Of a stretch of 64,000 bases of DNA, positions 25,506 to 33,786 are shown one piece after another. Position 1 is the first letter of the stretch. Each line of letters opens with the position of its first letter. This stretch comes from an uncultured Oscillospiraceae bacterium. GTDB taxonomy: Bacteria; Bacillota; Clostridia; Oscillospirales; Oscillospiraceae. The notes under the pieces were generated by a model. It did not search any database. It was given only the letters and a program-made list of their open reading frames with translations, and was not told the DNA's origin. The DNA is taken from NCBI GenBank assembly GCA_910587285.1, contig CAJULM010000014.1, forward strand, positions 1-64,000. Reading direction: 5' to 3'. The position numbers and the translations under genes are program-made.

Positions 25506-26390
25506 TTACACCTCGAAAAAGCTCTTGACGGTTTTCAGCGTTCCGCCTGCCGCCCGCCCAAGGGCCAGAAATGTCCCATCCGCACCGTATACCCGATACT
25601 CCCCGTCGGCCAGCCTGGGGGCGGACAAGGACGAGCCGTTGCGCACCTTCTTCTCCGCACCAGCACCTCTCAGCACCAGCACCGGCACGCCGGCAAATAA
25701 TCGCTCCACCGGCAGCAGCAGCTCCTCCCCTTCCCCTCGGTCCACAGCGGCTTGGACGGCCTCCAGGGCTATGCTGTCAGCCAGGGTAAAGCCCGCCGCC
25801 TTCACGCGCCGCAGAGAGCTCATACACCCGCCGCAGCCCAGGGCCTGTCCGATGTCGTGGCACAGAGTGCGCACGTAGGTGCCCTTGGAGCAGCGGATGC
25901 GGAGCTGGAAATCCTCTCCCGCATCCGGCCAACCCAGCAGCTCCAATTCGTAAATGGTCACAGGCCGGGGCTTGCGCTCCACCTCTTTGCCCTTCCGGGC
26001 CAGTTCGTAGAGCTTCTTGCCGTTGATTTTGATGGCGGAGTACATGGGGGGCAGCTGCTCAATGTCCCCTGTGAACCGTCCCAGCGCCGCCCGGAGCTGG
26101 TCCCCGGTTATGCTTACCGGCCGCTCCTCCAACACCTCCCCGGTGGCGTCCTGGGTGTTGGTGACTACTCCCAGCTTTAATCCAGCGATGTACTCCTTAT
26201 CGGAATCAGCTGCGAACTCCACCGCACGGGTGGCCCGGCCGATAAACACGGGCAGCACCCCGGTGGCCATGGGGTCCAGCGTGCCCGCATGGCCTACCCG
26301 CTTCTCGTGAAACATCCCCCGCAGCTTAGCGCACACGTCCATGGAAGTCCATCCGGCGGGCTTGTCGATCACAATCATTCCATTTGCCAC
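25506..26390 (-). CDS. truB: tRNA pseudouridine-55 synthase
   Basis: Converts U55 of the T-loop of tRNAs to pseudouridine. 294 residues: MIVIDKPAGWTSMDV, KRVGHAGTLDPMATGVLP with the catalytic Asp (about residue 39), Y.AGLKLG, PPMYSAIKINGKKLYE, RIRCSKGTYVRTLCHD, and a C-terminal PUA-like tail (DGEYRVYGADGTFLALG). Spaced 23 bases from nrnA and six from ribF. Confidence 0.95.
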   Translation of the reverse strand: MANGMIVIDKPAGWTSMDVCAKLRGMFHEKRVGHAGTLDPMATGVLPVFIGRATRAVEFAADSDKEYIAGLKLGVVTNTQDATGEVLEERPVSITGDQLRAALGRFTGDIEQLPPMYSAIKINGKKLYELARKGKEVERKPRPVTIYELELLGWPDAGEDFQLRIRCSKGTYVRTLCHDIGQALGCGGCMSSLRRVKAAGFTLADSIALEAVQAAVDRGEGEELLLPVERLFAGVPVLVLRGAGAEKKVRNGSSLSAPRLADGEYRVYGADGTFLALGRAAGGTLKTVKSFFEV

Positions 26391-26413
26391 GGCGTCGGCC
26401 TCCTTGTTCCGTG

Positions 26414-27373
26414 TCAGTCTTGAGTGGGCTGAACCAGCTGCTCGTCAATGGCGGCCAGGATGGACTGTTCCGCCTGGGCCAGCGTCCCTTTCACGGTACA
26501 GCCCGAGGCGGCCTTGTGCCCCCCGCCGCCCAGGCGGGCGCACACCCGAGTGGCGTTGAGCAGGTCGGCTTTGGTGCGCACCGAGATACGGAACTCGCCC
26601 CCCTCGTGCTCCCGGATGGTGGCGGTGTGGAGCACGCCCTCAATCTGGCCCAAAAAGGCGGCGATGTCGTCGGTGTCCTCCGAGGTGGCCCCGACCTGGG
26701 CCATCATGTCCAGCGTCACGCAGGCCACCGCCACCGTGCCGCCATGGTAGAGCTTCATATGTTGCAAAATCAGCCCCTCCAGCTTCATTCGCGCCATGGA
26801 TTTGGTGCGAAAGTGCCGCTTGTTCAGCGCCTGGAAGGGGATGCCCTGCTCCATCAGCGCCGCCGCCGCCCGGTGGGTGTGGGGGGTGGTGTTGGCGTAG
26901 ACGAAGCAGCCGCAGTCGGTGGCGATTGCCACATACAGCGGTGTGGCGATCTCGGCGTCCATCACGCCCAGCTCGGTACAGATTTTCCAGATGATCTCCC
27001 CGCAGGCGGCCTTGTCCGCCTCAAGGCAGGTCTCCCTGGCGAAAAACTCCTGGGAGGGGTGGTGGTCGATGGCCAGGTCAATGCGCCCCTTCCACCCCGC
27101 CGCGCTGTCCGGCAGCAGGTTCTCGGTGGCCACGTCGGTGCTCACCACCGTGTCCGGCGCGAAGCCGTCCGGGGCCGTCAGCCCCTCCAGGTAGCTCCCC
27201 ATCAGGGGGGTGGCGTCCTCATTGAACAGGGCATAGGCGGTCTTGCCCAGCTTCCGCAGGGCGCGGCACAGCCCCGCGGCGCAGCCGATGGTGTCGCCGT
27301 CGGGGCGCTTGTGGGTCAGAATCAGATAATTGTCGTGGGCGCGCAGAAACGCCGCCGCTTCCCGGTAGTCCAT
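26414..27373 (-). CDS. nrnA: DHH phosphoesterase (NrnA-type nanoRNase / pAp phosphatase)
   Basis: Degrades very short RNAs and, in characterised relatives, the sulfur by-product pAp. 319 residues: DHH-domain motifs THKRPDGDTIGCA (about 21-33), the DHHP motif in AIDHHPSQEF, and the C-terminal DHHA1 GGGGHKAASGC (about 284-294). All metal-binding residues appear present. It starts four bases after the rbfA stop. The rbfA-nrnA-truB-ribF order is typical of Gram-positive bacteria. Confidence 0.92.
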   Translation of the reverse strand: MDYREAAAFLRAHDNYLILTHKRPDGDTIGCAAGLCRALRKLGKTAYALFNEDATPLMGSYLEGLTAPDGFAPDTVVSTDVATENLLPDSAAGWKGRIDLAIDHHPSQEFFARETCLEADKAACGEIIWKICTELGVMDAEIATPLYVAIATDCGCFVYANTTPHTHRAAAALMEQGIPFQALNKRHFRTKSMARMKLEGLILQHMKLYHGGTVAVACVTLDMMAQVGATSEDTDDIAAFLGQIEGVLHTATIREHEGGEFRISVRTKADLLNATRVCARLGGGGHKAASGCTVKGTLAQAEQSILAAIDEQLVQPTQD

Positions 27374-27376
27374 GGC

Positions 27377-27772
27377 TCACTCCTCCTCATCCAGCACAAT
27401 GTGGGCGTTGGCGGGGTTGGCGGGCTTGACGATCTCCGGGTTGCGCAGCATATCTAAGATATGGGCCCCCTTGTCGATGGAGTCGTCCCGGACAAAGGAC
27501 AGCTCCGGGGTGTTGCGCAGGTTCAGCGCCCGGCCCAGCTCCCGGCGCAGCCAGCCCGCTGCGGACTTCAAGCCCTTTAAAAGCTGAGGGGTGTTGTCCT
27601 TATTCAGTGCGCTGACATAGATTTTGGCGTATTTCAAATCCGGCGTGGTCTCCACGGCGGTGACGCTCACCATGCCCGCCTCCGCCACCCGGGGGTCCTT
27701 CACGGTGCGGACGAGGGAGGACATCTCCCGCTGAATCTCCTCGTTGATGCGTCCAATGCGATTGCTTGGCAT
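27377..27772 (-). CDS. rbfA: 30S ribosome-binding factor A
   Basis: Helps mature the 16S rRNA 5' end in late 30S assembly. 131 residues with the KH-like fold: NRIGRINEEIQREMSSLVR, DPRV, SVTAVETTPDLKYAKIYVS, LRRELGRALNLRNTPELSFVRDDSIDKG. ATG 27772 is fixed by AAGGAG six bases upstream; the longer frame to 27850 is spurious. The C-terminal 20 residues (NPEIVKPANPANAH) extend the core slightly. Confidence 0.94.
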   Translation of the reverse strand: MPSNRIGRINEEIQREMSSLVRTVKDPRVAEAGMVSVTAVETTPDLKYAKIYVSALNKDNTPQLLKGLKSAAGWLRRELGRALNLRNTPELSFVRDDSIDKGAHILDMLRNPEIVKPANPANAHIVLDEEE

Positions 27773-27803
27773 AGCGTTCTCCTTTTTTGTGGAATGATTG
27801 TGG

Positions 27804-28334
27804 TTACAAAGCCCGGGCCAGTTCCAACCGCACCTCCCGCTTTTCCACATCGGTTTGGGAATAGGCGGTCAGATCAAAGCCAATCAGGGAAAATCCATGT
27901 TTGCGGTAAAATTGAATGGCGGGGTCGTTACAACTTTGAGTTTCCAGCACCAGTGCCCTGGCTCCTGCCTTCCGGGCGGCAGAGACGGCGGTTTCCATCA
28001 GACGGCCTCCGATTCCCCGATGCCGGACGCCGTCTGCCACCCAAATATTCGATATGCGCATCCGGTTATTCCAGCGTTCGTGGCTCAGTTCCAGATAGCC
28101 CACGGTCTGCCCCTCTTGCTCTGCGCCAAAGAGCTGTGGTTCCTCCAGCCAGTCGCCAAGCAGCCGGTCCTTGAATTCCCGCTCCTCGGTTTGGCCGAAA
28201 GGGCGTCGCTCCAGGGCGGCTCGCCATCCCTCTGGCCCTTCCCGGATCGTAACGTCATAATAATAGTCTGTCCTGTAATGAAAGGTCAATTCCCGGCCCT
28301 TTTCTTCCGGGCCAAGGGGAATGATTTTAAGCAT
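27804..28334 (-). CDS. GNAT-family N-acetyltransferase
   Basis: 176-residue acetyltransferase of unknown substrate placed between infB and rbfA, which are usually adjacent in this operon. The acetyl-CoA loop is GVRHRGIGGRLM (about 107-118), preceded by ISNIWV and followed by ALVLETQSCNDPAIQFYRKHGF. The gene has AAGGAG six bases before its ATG and sits 31 bases upstream of rbfA and 55 downstream of infB, so it is probably co-transcribed. The context hints at a ribosome- or translation-factor-related target, but nothing in the protein proves it; the general N-acetyltransferase signature is all that can be seen. Confidence 0.82.
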   Translation of the reverse strand: MLKIIPLGPEEKGRELTFHYRTDYYYDVTIREGPEGWRAALERRPFGQTEEREFKDRLLGDWLEEPQLFGAEQEGQTVGYLELSHERWNNRMRISNIWVADGVRHRGIGGRLMETAVSAARKAGARALVLETQSCNDPAIQFYRKHGFSLIGFDLTAYSQTDVEKREVRLELARAL

Positions 28335-28389
28335 TGCTCGGCTCCTTTCCGTGAAAAGAGAGGCGGGCGAAACCGCCCGCCCCTGCGCA

Positions 28390-30744
28390 TTATACTTCGA
28401 TCTGCTCCATCACGAAGGCCTCGATGATATCTCCCTCCTTGATGTCGCTGTACTTCTCAATCCCGATGCCGCACTCGTAGCCGCGGGCGACCTCCTTCAC
28501 GCTGTCCTTGAAGCGCTGGAGGGAGTTCATCACGCCCTCGTGAATCACGATGCCGTCCCGCACCAGGCGAATTTGGGCGTTCCGGGCCACCTTTCCTTCG
28601 GTAACATAGCACCCGGCCACGAAGCCAACGCCGGTAATCTTGTACACTTGGCGCACCTCGGCCTCGCCCAGGGCTACCTCCTTGAACTTGGGGGCCAGCA
28701 TACCCTTCATGGCGGACTCAATCTCGTTGATGCAGTCGTAGATAACCCGGTACATCCGCATATCCACCTTGTTGCGCCCGGCGGAATCGGCGGCGTTTTT
28801 GTCCGGGCGGACGTTGAAGCCCACAATGATGGCGTTGGAGGTGGTGGCCAGCATCACATCGGACTCGTTCACCGCGCCCACGGCGCAGTGGATGACCCGG
28901 ACGCGAACCTCCTCGTTGGAGATCTTCTCCAGGCTGGCCTTCACCGCCTCGGCGCTGCCCTGCACGTCCGCCTTGACAATGACGTTCAGGTCCTTCATCT
29001 CGCCCGCCTGAATCTGGCTGAACAGCTCCTCCAGGGACACCTTCTGCTTGGCCGCGCCGGTGGTGGCGTTCTTCATCTCGCTCTTGCGCTGCTCCACCAG
29101 CTCCCGGGCCATGCGCTCGTCGGCCACGGCGTGGAAATCGTCGCCCGCACCGGGCACCTCGCCCATGCCGATGATCTCCACCGGCACGGAGGGCCCAGCC
29201 TCTGCGACCTTGTTCCCCCGGTAGTCCGTCATGGCGCGCACGCGGCCCACCGCCATCCCGGCGATGATCACGTCGCCCTGCTTCAAAGTGCCGTTCTGCA
29301 CCAGCAGGGTGGCCACGGGGCCGCGGCCCTTGTCCAGCCGGGCCTCGATGACCGCGCCATGGGCGGTGCGGTTGGGGTTGGCCTTCAGCTCCCGCATCTC
29401 GGCGGTGAGGGTGACCATCTCCAGCAGGTTGTCGATGCCCAGCCCCGTCTTGGCGGAGATGGGGCAGATGATGGTCTCGCCGCCCCACTCCTCAGGCACC
29501 AGCTCATACTCGGTGAGCTGCTGCTTGATCCGCTCTGGGTTGGCCTCGGGCTTATCCATTTTGTTGATGGCTACGATGATGGGAATCTCTGCGGCCTTGG
29601 CGTGGTTGATGGACTCCACCGTCTGGGGCATAATGCCGTCGTCGGCGGCCACCACCAGGATTGCCACGTCGGTAATCATGGCGCCCCGGGCACGCATGGC
29701 GGTGAACGCCTCGTGGCCCGGCGTGTCCAGGAAGGTGATGGGCTTGCCGTTCACCTCCACCTGGTAGGCGCCGATGTGCTGGGTGATGCCGCCCGCCTCG
29801 CCGGACACCACGTTGGCGTTTCGAATGTGGTCCAGCAGAGAGGTCTTGCCGTGGTCCACGTGGCCCATCACCACCACCACGGGGGCTCGGTACTCCAGGT
29901 CCTCCTCCTTGTCCTCGGCGGTGTCGATCAGGCGCTCCTCAATGGTGACAATGACCTCCTTCTCCACCTTGCACCCCAGCTCCATGGCCACCAGCGCGGC
30001 GGTGTCATAGTCAATCACATCGCTGAGGGAGGCCATCACCCCGTTGCGGATGAGGCACTTGACCACCTCCGCCCCGGTCTTTTTCATCCGGGAGGCCAAC
30101 TCGCCCACGCCGATCTCGTCGGGAATCTTTACGGTGAGCGGTGTCTTCTTGGCAATCTCCAGCTGGAGGCGGCGCATCCGGTCCTGCTCCTCCTGCTTGC
30201 GCTTGTTTCCAAAGCTCTGGCCCCGGTTCTTGCTGCCCCGGTTCTGGAACTTCTGCTTGCCGGTCTGCATCCGGTTGGCCTTGTCGGGTGCCAGGTCCTC
30301 CAGGCGCTGGTCGTATTTCTCCAGGTTGACGCCGCCGCCCTTGCGGGTGTCCACCACCTTTTTCTCGGGAGTTCGGCTGGCGGGCTTGGCCGGGGCAGAC
30401 TTGGGCTGCTCCTTCTGGGGCGCTGGGGCCGCCTTGTCCTGGCCCTGGGACTGAGGCGCAGGAGCGCTCTCCTTCCCCGCCGCCGGCTTGGCCTCCGGCT
30501 CGCCCTTGGCGGGCGCGGCGGCTTTGGCGGGCTCGTGGTATACGTCGGCATAGATGGATTCGATGGAATCCACCTGATTGTTCTGGGTCAAATGCTCAAA
30601 TACGATGGACAGCTCCCGGTCGGTCAACACCTTGGTGGGGGACGCCGCCTCCTTCGTATGCTCGGTCAGGATCGCAGTAATGGCTTTGGCTTGCATTCCA
30701 AAGTCCTTGGCCACGTCCCGGGCGTTCAGTTTCGCAAGGCTCAA
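28390..30744 (-). CDS. infB: Translation initiation factor IF-2
   Basis: GTPase that brings fMet-tRNA to the 30S subunit. About 784 residues: an N-terminal winged domain (SLAKLNARDVAKDFGMQAKAI), an Ala/Pro/Lys/Gln-rich linker (about 70-190), a second IF2-N domain, then the G domain with GHVDHGKTS, GGITQHIGAY, DTPGHEAF and NKMDKPE (about 294-405), and domains II to IV. Start: a TTG at 30744 lies eight bases after AGGAGG; a GTG at 30753 overlaps that site and cannot use it, so TTG is preferred. It follows ylxQ by 12 bases. Confidence 0.95.
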   Translation of the reverse strand: MSLAKLNARDVAKDFGMQAKAITAILTEHTKEAASPTKVLTDRELSIVFEHLTQNNQVDSIESIYADVYHEPAKAAAPAKGEPEAKPAAGKESAPAPQSQGQDKAAPAPQKEQPKSAPAKPASRTPEKKVVDTRKGGGVNLEKYDQRLEDLAPDKANRMQTGKQKFQNRGSKNRGQSFGNKRKQEEQDRMRRLQLEIAKKTPLTVKIPDEIGVGELASRMKKTGAEVVKCLIRNGVMASLSDVIDYDTAALVAMELGCKVEKEVIVTIEERLIDTAEDKEEDLEYRAPVVVVMGHVDHGKTSLLDHIRNANVVSGEAGGITQHIGAYQVEVNGKPITFLDTPGHEAFTAMRARGAMITDVAILVVAADDGIMPQTVESINHAKAAEIPIIVAINKMDKPEANPERIKQQLTEYELVPEEWGGETIICPISAKTGLGIDNLLEMVTLTAEMRELKANPNRTAHGAVIEARLDKGRGPVATLLVQNGTLKQGDVIIAGMAVGRVRAMTDYRGNKVAEAGPSVPVEIIGMGEVPGAGDDFHAVADERMARELVEQRKSEMKNATTGAAKQKVSLEELFSQIQAGEMKDLNVIVKADVQGSAEAVKASLEKISNEEVRVRVIHCAVGAVNESDVMLATTSNAIIVGFNVRPDKNAADSAGRNKVDMRMYRVIYDCINEIESAMKGMLAPKFKEVALGEAEVRQVYKITGVGFVAGCYVTEGKVARNAQIRLVRDGIVIHEGVMNSLQRFKDSVKEVARGYECGIGIEKYSDIKEGDIIEAFVMEQIEV

Positions 30745-30756
30745 ACAGGCCACCTC

Positions 30757-31155
30757 CTAAAATTCACATGGAGCGGGCTTTTGAGCCCGCGGCTTCTTCT
30801 TCTCTTCCAGCTTGGACGCGACGGCCCGCAGGCCCTCGTCCCTCTGCGCCAGACGGCCGGCCAGCGCAGCGGCCAGCCCCCGGTCGGTGAGGGCGGCCAT
30901 GGCGCAGCTTCCGCGCCCTAAAGCGGACCCCAGCGCCCCCTTGTCCCAAGGGACACGGACCCAGGGCGCGCCGCCCGCCTCCGCCCAGCGCATGGCGCGG
31001 TCCACACTGTTCTGGGCCGCGTCGGCGGCGGACAGCACCAGCCACGCCCGCCGGGTTTTGCAGGCTTCCTCCACCGGGGCTTCGCCCACGGCCAGGTTAT
31101 TCCCCCGCAGGGCCAGGCCCAGCAGGGTCAGGGCACTGTCAGTCACCGCCGTCAC
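30757..31155 (-). CDS. ylxQ: L7Ae-like ribosomal protein YlxQ
   Basis: Small RNA-binding protein of the L7Ae/L30e fold, conserved between ylxR and infB in Firmicutes. 132 residues: LTLLGLALRGNNLAVGEAPVEEACKTRRAWLVLSAADAAQNS, and a basic tail KLEEKKKPRAQKPAP. The DAA-N-S segment corresponds to the DAS.NT motif of the family, but the protein is more divergent than usual. The start overlaps ylxR by 17 bases; a GTG at 31146, which follows a GGCGGGTG site, is an alternative. Confidence 0.82.
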   Translation of the reverse strand: MTAVTDSALTLLGLALRGNNLAVGEAPVEEACKTRRAWLVLSAADAAQNSVDRAMRWAEAGGAPWVRVPWDKGALGSALGRGSCAMAALTDRGLAAALAGRLAQRDEGLRAVASKLEEKKKPRAQKPAPCEF

Positions 31156-31414
31156 CCGCCTTCATCTGCGCCTCCAGCCCCTCCCAAACCTCCGGGGGCA
31201 TGGGCGCGGACAGGGCCCGCTCGATGGCCCGGCTTTTCTTTGCCCGGGCCAGACAAGCGGGGTTGGGGCACAGGTAGGCTCCTCGGCCCGGCTTTTTCCC
31301 CCGGAAGTCCAGCGACAGCTCTCCTTCAGGGGAGCGCACCACCCGGATCAGCTCCGGCTTGGGCTTCATCTCCCGGCAGCCAAGGCATTGGCGCATGGGT
31401 ATTTTTTTTGGCAC
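31139..31414 (-). CDS. ylxR: YlxR RNA-binding protein
   Basis: 91-residue protein of the DUF448 family; homologues bind RNA or nucleoid-associated targets. Motif order: IPMRQCLGCREMKPKPELIRVVR, GRGAYLCPNPACLARAKKSRAIERAL. The GRGAYxC and CLGCR motifs are diagnostic. GTG at 31414 follows GGGGAG by six bases; the overlapping longer frame up to 31753 is an artefact of nusA in another frame. Confidence 0.9.
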   Translation of the reverse strand: MPKKIPMRQCLGCREMKPKPELIRVVRSPEGELSLDFRGKKPGRGAYLCPNPACLARAKKSRAIERALSAPMPPEVWEGLEAQMKAGDGGD

Positions 31415-31505
31415 GGTGCTCTCCCCTTTCGTCTTGGTGCGTAGGGGCACATATTGTGCGCCCGCATATTCCGGACAGCGGAGGTTTGGACGGACGATGT
31501 GCGAG

Positions 31506-32657
31506 TTATTCCTCCGCCGCCGCAGCCTCGTCCCCGTCCGTTTCCAGGTCCTCCCCCTCCGGGGGCTCGGGGGCGCTGGCGGGGCGGATATCGATTTTAT
31601 ATCCCGTGAGCCGGGCGGCCAGCCGGGCGTTCTGCCCCTCCTTGCCGATGGCCAGGGAGAGCTGGTCGTCGGGCACCACCACCCGGCAGCTCTTGCCCTC
31701 CTCCAGCTCCACCACGCTGAGCACATCGGCGGGGGCCAGCGCGGCGGCCACATACTGTCCGGGGTCCTCGGACCACTTGATGATGTCCACCTTTTCTCCC
31801 CGCAGCTCCTCCACCACGGCGTTCACCCGCGCCCCTCTGGGGCCCACGCAGGCGCCGATGGGATCCACATTCTCATCCGTGCTCCACACGGCCAGCTTGG
31901 TCCGGCTGCCCGCCTCCCGGGCGATGGACTTGACCTCCACCGTGCCGTCATGAATCTCCGGCACCTCCAGCTCAAACAGCCGCTTGACCAGCCCCGGATG
32001 GGTGCGGGAGATGAGCACCTGGGGCCCGCGGTTTGCCTGGCGGACCTCCACCACGTATACCCGAACCCGGTCGCCCTCACGGACCTCCTCGCCCTTGACC
32101 TGCTCCCCGGCGGACAAAAACGCGTCGGTAAACTCGGAGCCGGAGGTGAGGCGGATAGATACCGAGCCGTTGCGCTCATCCACCCGGGTGACGGTGCCGG
32201 TGAGAATCTCGTGCTCCTTGGCCGAGAACTCGTCGAAAATCATGCCCCGCTCCGCCTCGCGCATCCCCTGGATGATAACCTGACGGGCGGCCTGAGCGGC
32301 GATGCGGCCGAAGTTTTTGGGCTTGATCTCAATGCGCAGCACATCCCCCAGCTGCGCCCGGGGCAGGGCCTTCTGCGCGTCCTCCAGGCTGATCTCAGTG
32401 TGGGGATTGTCCACCACCTCCACCACGTCCTTTTTGACGAACATCCGAACCTCGCCCTTTTCCTCGTTGGCGTCCACCACCACGTTGTCCGTAATACCCT
32501 CGTGGTCCCGCTTATAGGCGGTGACCAAGGCCTGGGTGATCTTCCCCATCATATATTCCTTGGGAATTCCCTTTTCCTTTTCAATGTCGGAGATGGCGGT
32601 GAAAAATTCCTTGGCGTCCAGCTCCATATTTTTTGCTGCGATCTTTTTCTTGGCCAT
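31506..32657 (-). CDS. nusA: Transcription termination/antitermination factor NusA
   Basis: Binds RNA polymerase and nascent RNA, and modulates pausing, termination and antitermination. 383 residues: N-terminal domain (DAKEFFTAISDIEKEKGIP), an S1 domain (ILTGTVTRVDERNGSVSIRL, about 138-160), then two KH domains (SRTHPGLVKRLFELEVPEI, IGACVGPRGARVNAVVEEL and SLAIGKEGQNARLAARLTG). It ends with an acidic tail and lacks the C-terminal repeats found in proteobacteria, as is normal in Firmicutes. 13 bases after rimP. Confidence 0.95.
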   Translation of the reverse strand: MAKKKIAAKNMELDAKEFFTAISDIEKEKGIPKEYMMGKITQALVTAYKRDHEGITDNVVVDANEEKGEVRMFVKKDVVEVVDNPHTEISLEDAQKALPRAQLGDVLRIEIKPKNFGRIAAQAARQVIIQGMREAERGMIFDEFSAKEHEILTGTVTRVDERNGSVSIRLTSGSEFTDAFLSAGEQVKGEEVREGDRVRVYVVEVRQANRGPQVLISRTHPGLVKRLFELEVPEIHDGTVEVKSIAREAGSRTKLAVWSTDENVDPIGACVGPRGARVNAVVEELRGEKVDIIKWSEDPGQYVAAALAPADVLSVVELEEGKSCRVVVPDDQLSLAIGKEGQNARLAARLTGYKIDIRPASAPEPPEGEDLETDGDEAAAAEE

Positions 32658-32670
32658 GTCGATCTACTCC

Positions 32671-33114
32671 TTAAAACTCGACGTGCAGCCGCACCTGGGC
32701 CACGTCTTTCTTGTCAAAGCGCACACCGTCCACACTGACGGCCCCGTCCTCATATCCGGTGAGGGCCCCGGTAACCTCCTTGCACCCGTCCACAGGCCGG
32801 TAGAGCTTCACGTCCACCTTCCGGCCCATGCACTGCGCAAAGTGGTCGGGCCTGCGCAGGGGCCGGTCCAGGCCGGCGGAGGACACCTCGAAGGTGTAGC
32901 TGCCCTGAATAGGGTCGGCCTCGTCCAGCGCGTCGGACAGGGGGCGGGACACCGCCTCGCAGCAGTCCAGGTCCACGCCGCCCTCCCGGTCAATGTACAC
33001 CCGGAGGAACCACTCCCCGGCCTCCCTCACGTATTCCACGTCCCATACCTGGCAGCCCGCCTGCTCCGCGATGGGGCGGGCCAGCGCAGCCACTACGTCG
33101 CTCACCTTTGCCAT
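32671..33114 (-). CDS. rimP: Ribosome maturation factor RimP
   Basis: Needed for 30S assembly. 147 residues: the N-terminal domain has CQVWDVEYVREAGEWFLRVYID and GGVDLDCCEAVSRPLSDALD, followed by YTFEVSSAGLDRPL (about 70-83, the family signature) and the SH3-like C-terminal domain. First gene of the nusA operon. The leader carries a promoter and a hairpin that could end transcription early. Ribosome site: AAAGGAG nine bases before the ATG. Confidence 0.93.
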   Translation of the reverse strand: MAKVSDVVAALARPIAEQAGCQVWDVEYVREAGEWFLRVYIDREGGVDLDCCEAVSRPLSDALDEADPIQGSYTFEVSSAGLDRPLRRPDHFAQCMGRKVDVKLYRPVDGCKEVTGALTGYEDGAVSVDGVRFDKKDVAQVRLHVEF

Positions 33115-33183
33115 TGGGCGTCAACTCCTTTGTTGTTATGCTATACCTGCTCGCGGCGGCTCCGCGCTTCTTCTCAAAAGAAA

Positions 33184-33206
33184 GAGTGAGGCGGTGCGCC
33201 TCACTC
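33184..33206 (-). terminator. Hairpin in the rimP leader (possible attenuator)
   Basis: GAGTGAGGC / GCCTCACTC, nine-base perfect stem, five-base loop, followed on the minus strand by TTTCTTTT. It lies downstream of the rimP promoter and upstream of rimP, so it would stop leader transcripts unless bypassed. It could equally end DUF1934 transcripts. Confidence 0.65.
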
Positions 33207-33231
33207 CTTTCTTACCATAAATACCTTTAGA

Positions 33232-33260
33232 ATTTTACCACGCTCTGCCGCAGATTGCAA
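33232..33260 (-). promoter_or_regulatory. rimP-nusA-infB operon promoter
   Basis: Minus-strand TTGCAA (33260-33255), 17-base spacer, TAAAAT (33237-33232), giving a leader of about 110 bases before rimP. Confidence 0.72.
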
Positions 33261-33320
33261 CCCCCTAACGCGAAATTTTTCCACCCGCGTCCCAGCTGGA
33301 GCTGCGCGGACGGCGCATCC

Positions 33321-33761
33321 TCACTGGTCGAGGCCCGGATGCTTCTTCACATTCATGCGAAACAGGTTGTGTCCCGCAATCAGGTTGTCAATCTCAATGG
33401 CGTAGTCAATCTCCAGATCGCCCCCCGTCTCTCCCAGCGTGGAGCGCATCCGCTTGGTGTTGATGCCGATGGACAGTGCGCCGTAGGGTGTCTCATACAT
33501 GGACAAATGCCGCCTGCCCTCCTCGAAGACCATCTGGGAGTTGATGCTCCCCTCCCGCAGCAGCGTCACCCTGCCGCCGTCGATGTGCAGCTTGGTGGTG
33601 GTCCCCTCCAGGCCGGTGAGCTCCGTCTCCTGGTAGGACACGGTACAGCCCCCCCGCCCGTCCCACTTCAGGGTGCCGGCGGTGACAAGCTCCATCTCCT
33701 CGGGGCTGCTCTCCGCGTATAGCTGCTTGCCTTTAATGGATATAATCACATTGTCTGTCAT
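33321..33761 (-). CDS. DUF1934 beta-barrel protein
   Basis: 146-residue protein resembling Bacillus YwiB. Features: MTDNVIISIKGKQLYAESSPEEMELVTAGTL, SYQETELTGLEGTTT, YETPYGALSIGINTKRM, GDLEIDYAIEIDN. The small lipocalin-like barrel is predicted for the family and its role is unknown. It lies 25 bases after murI and before the rimP promoter; the pairing with cell-wall or translation genes is common in Firmicutes. Confidence 0.85.
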   Translation of the reverse strand: MTDNVIISIKGKQLYAESSPEEMELVTAGTLKWDGRGGCTVSYQETELTGLEGTTTKLHIDGGRVTLLREGSINSQMVFEEGRRHLSMYETPYGALSIGINTKRMRSTLGETGGDLEIDYAIEIDNLIAGHNLFRMNVKKHPGLDQ

Positions 33762-33786
33762 GGTTTTCCTCGCTTCATGTGCCTAC

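Noticed and set aside
28321..30921. An 866-codon frame antisense to infB
   Set aside because: The minus strand is plainly IF-2; the antisense frame has low complexity and no start signal.
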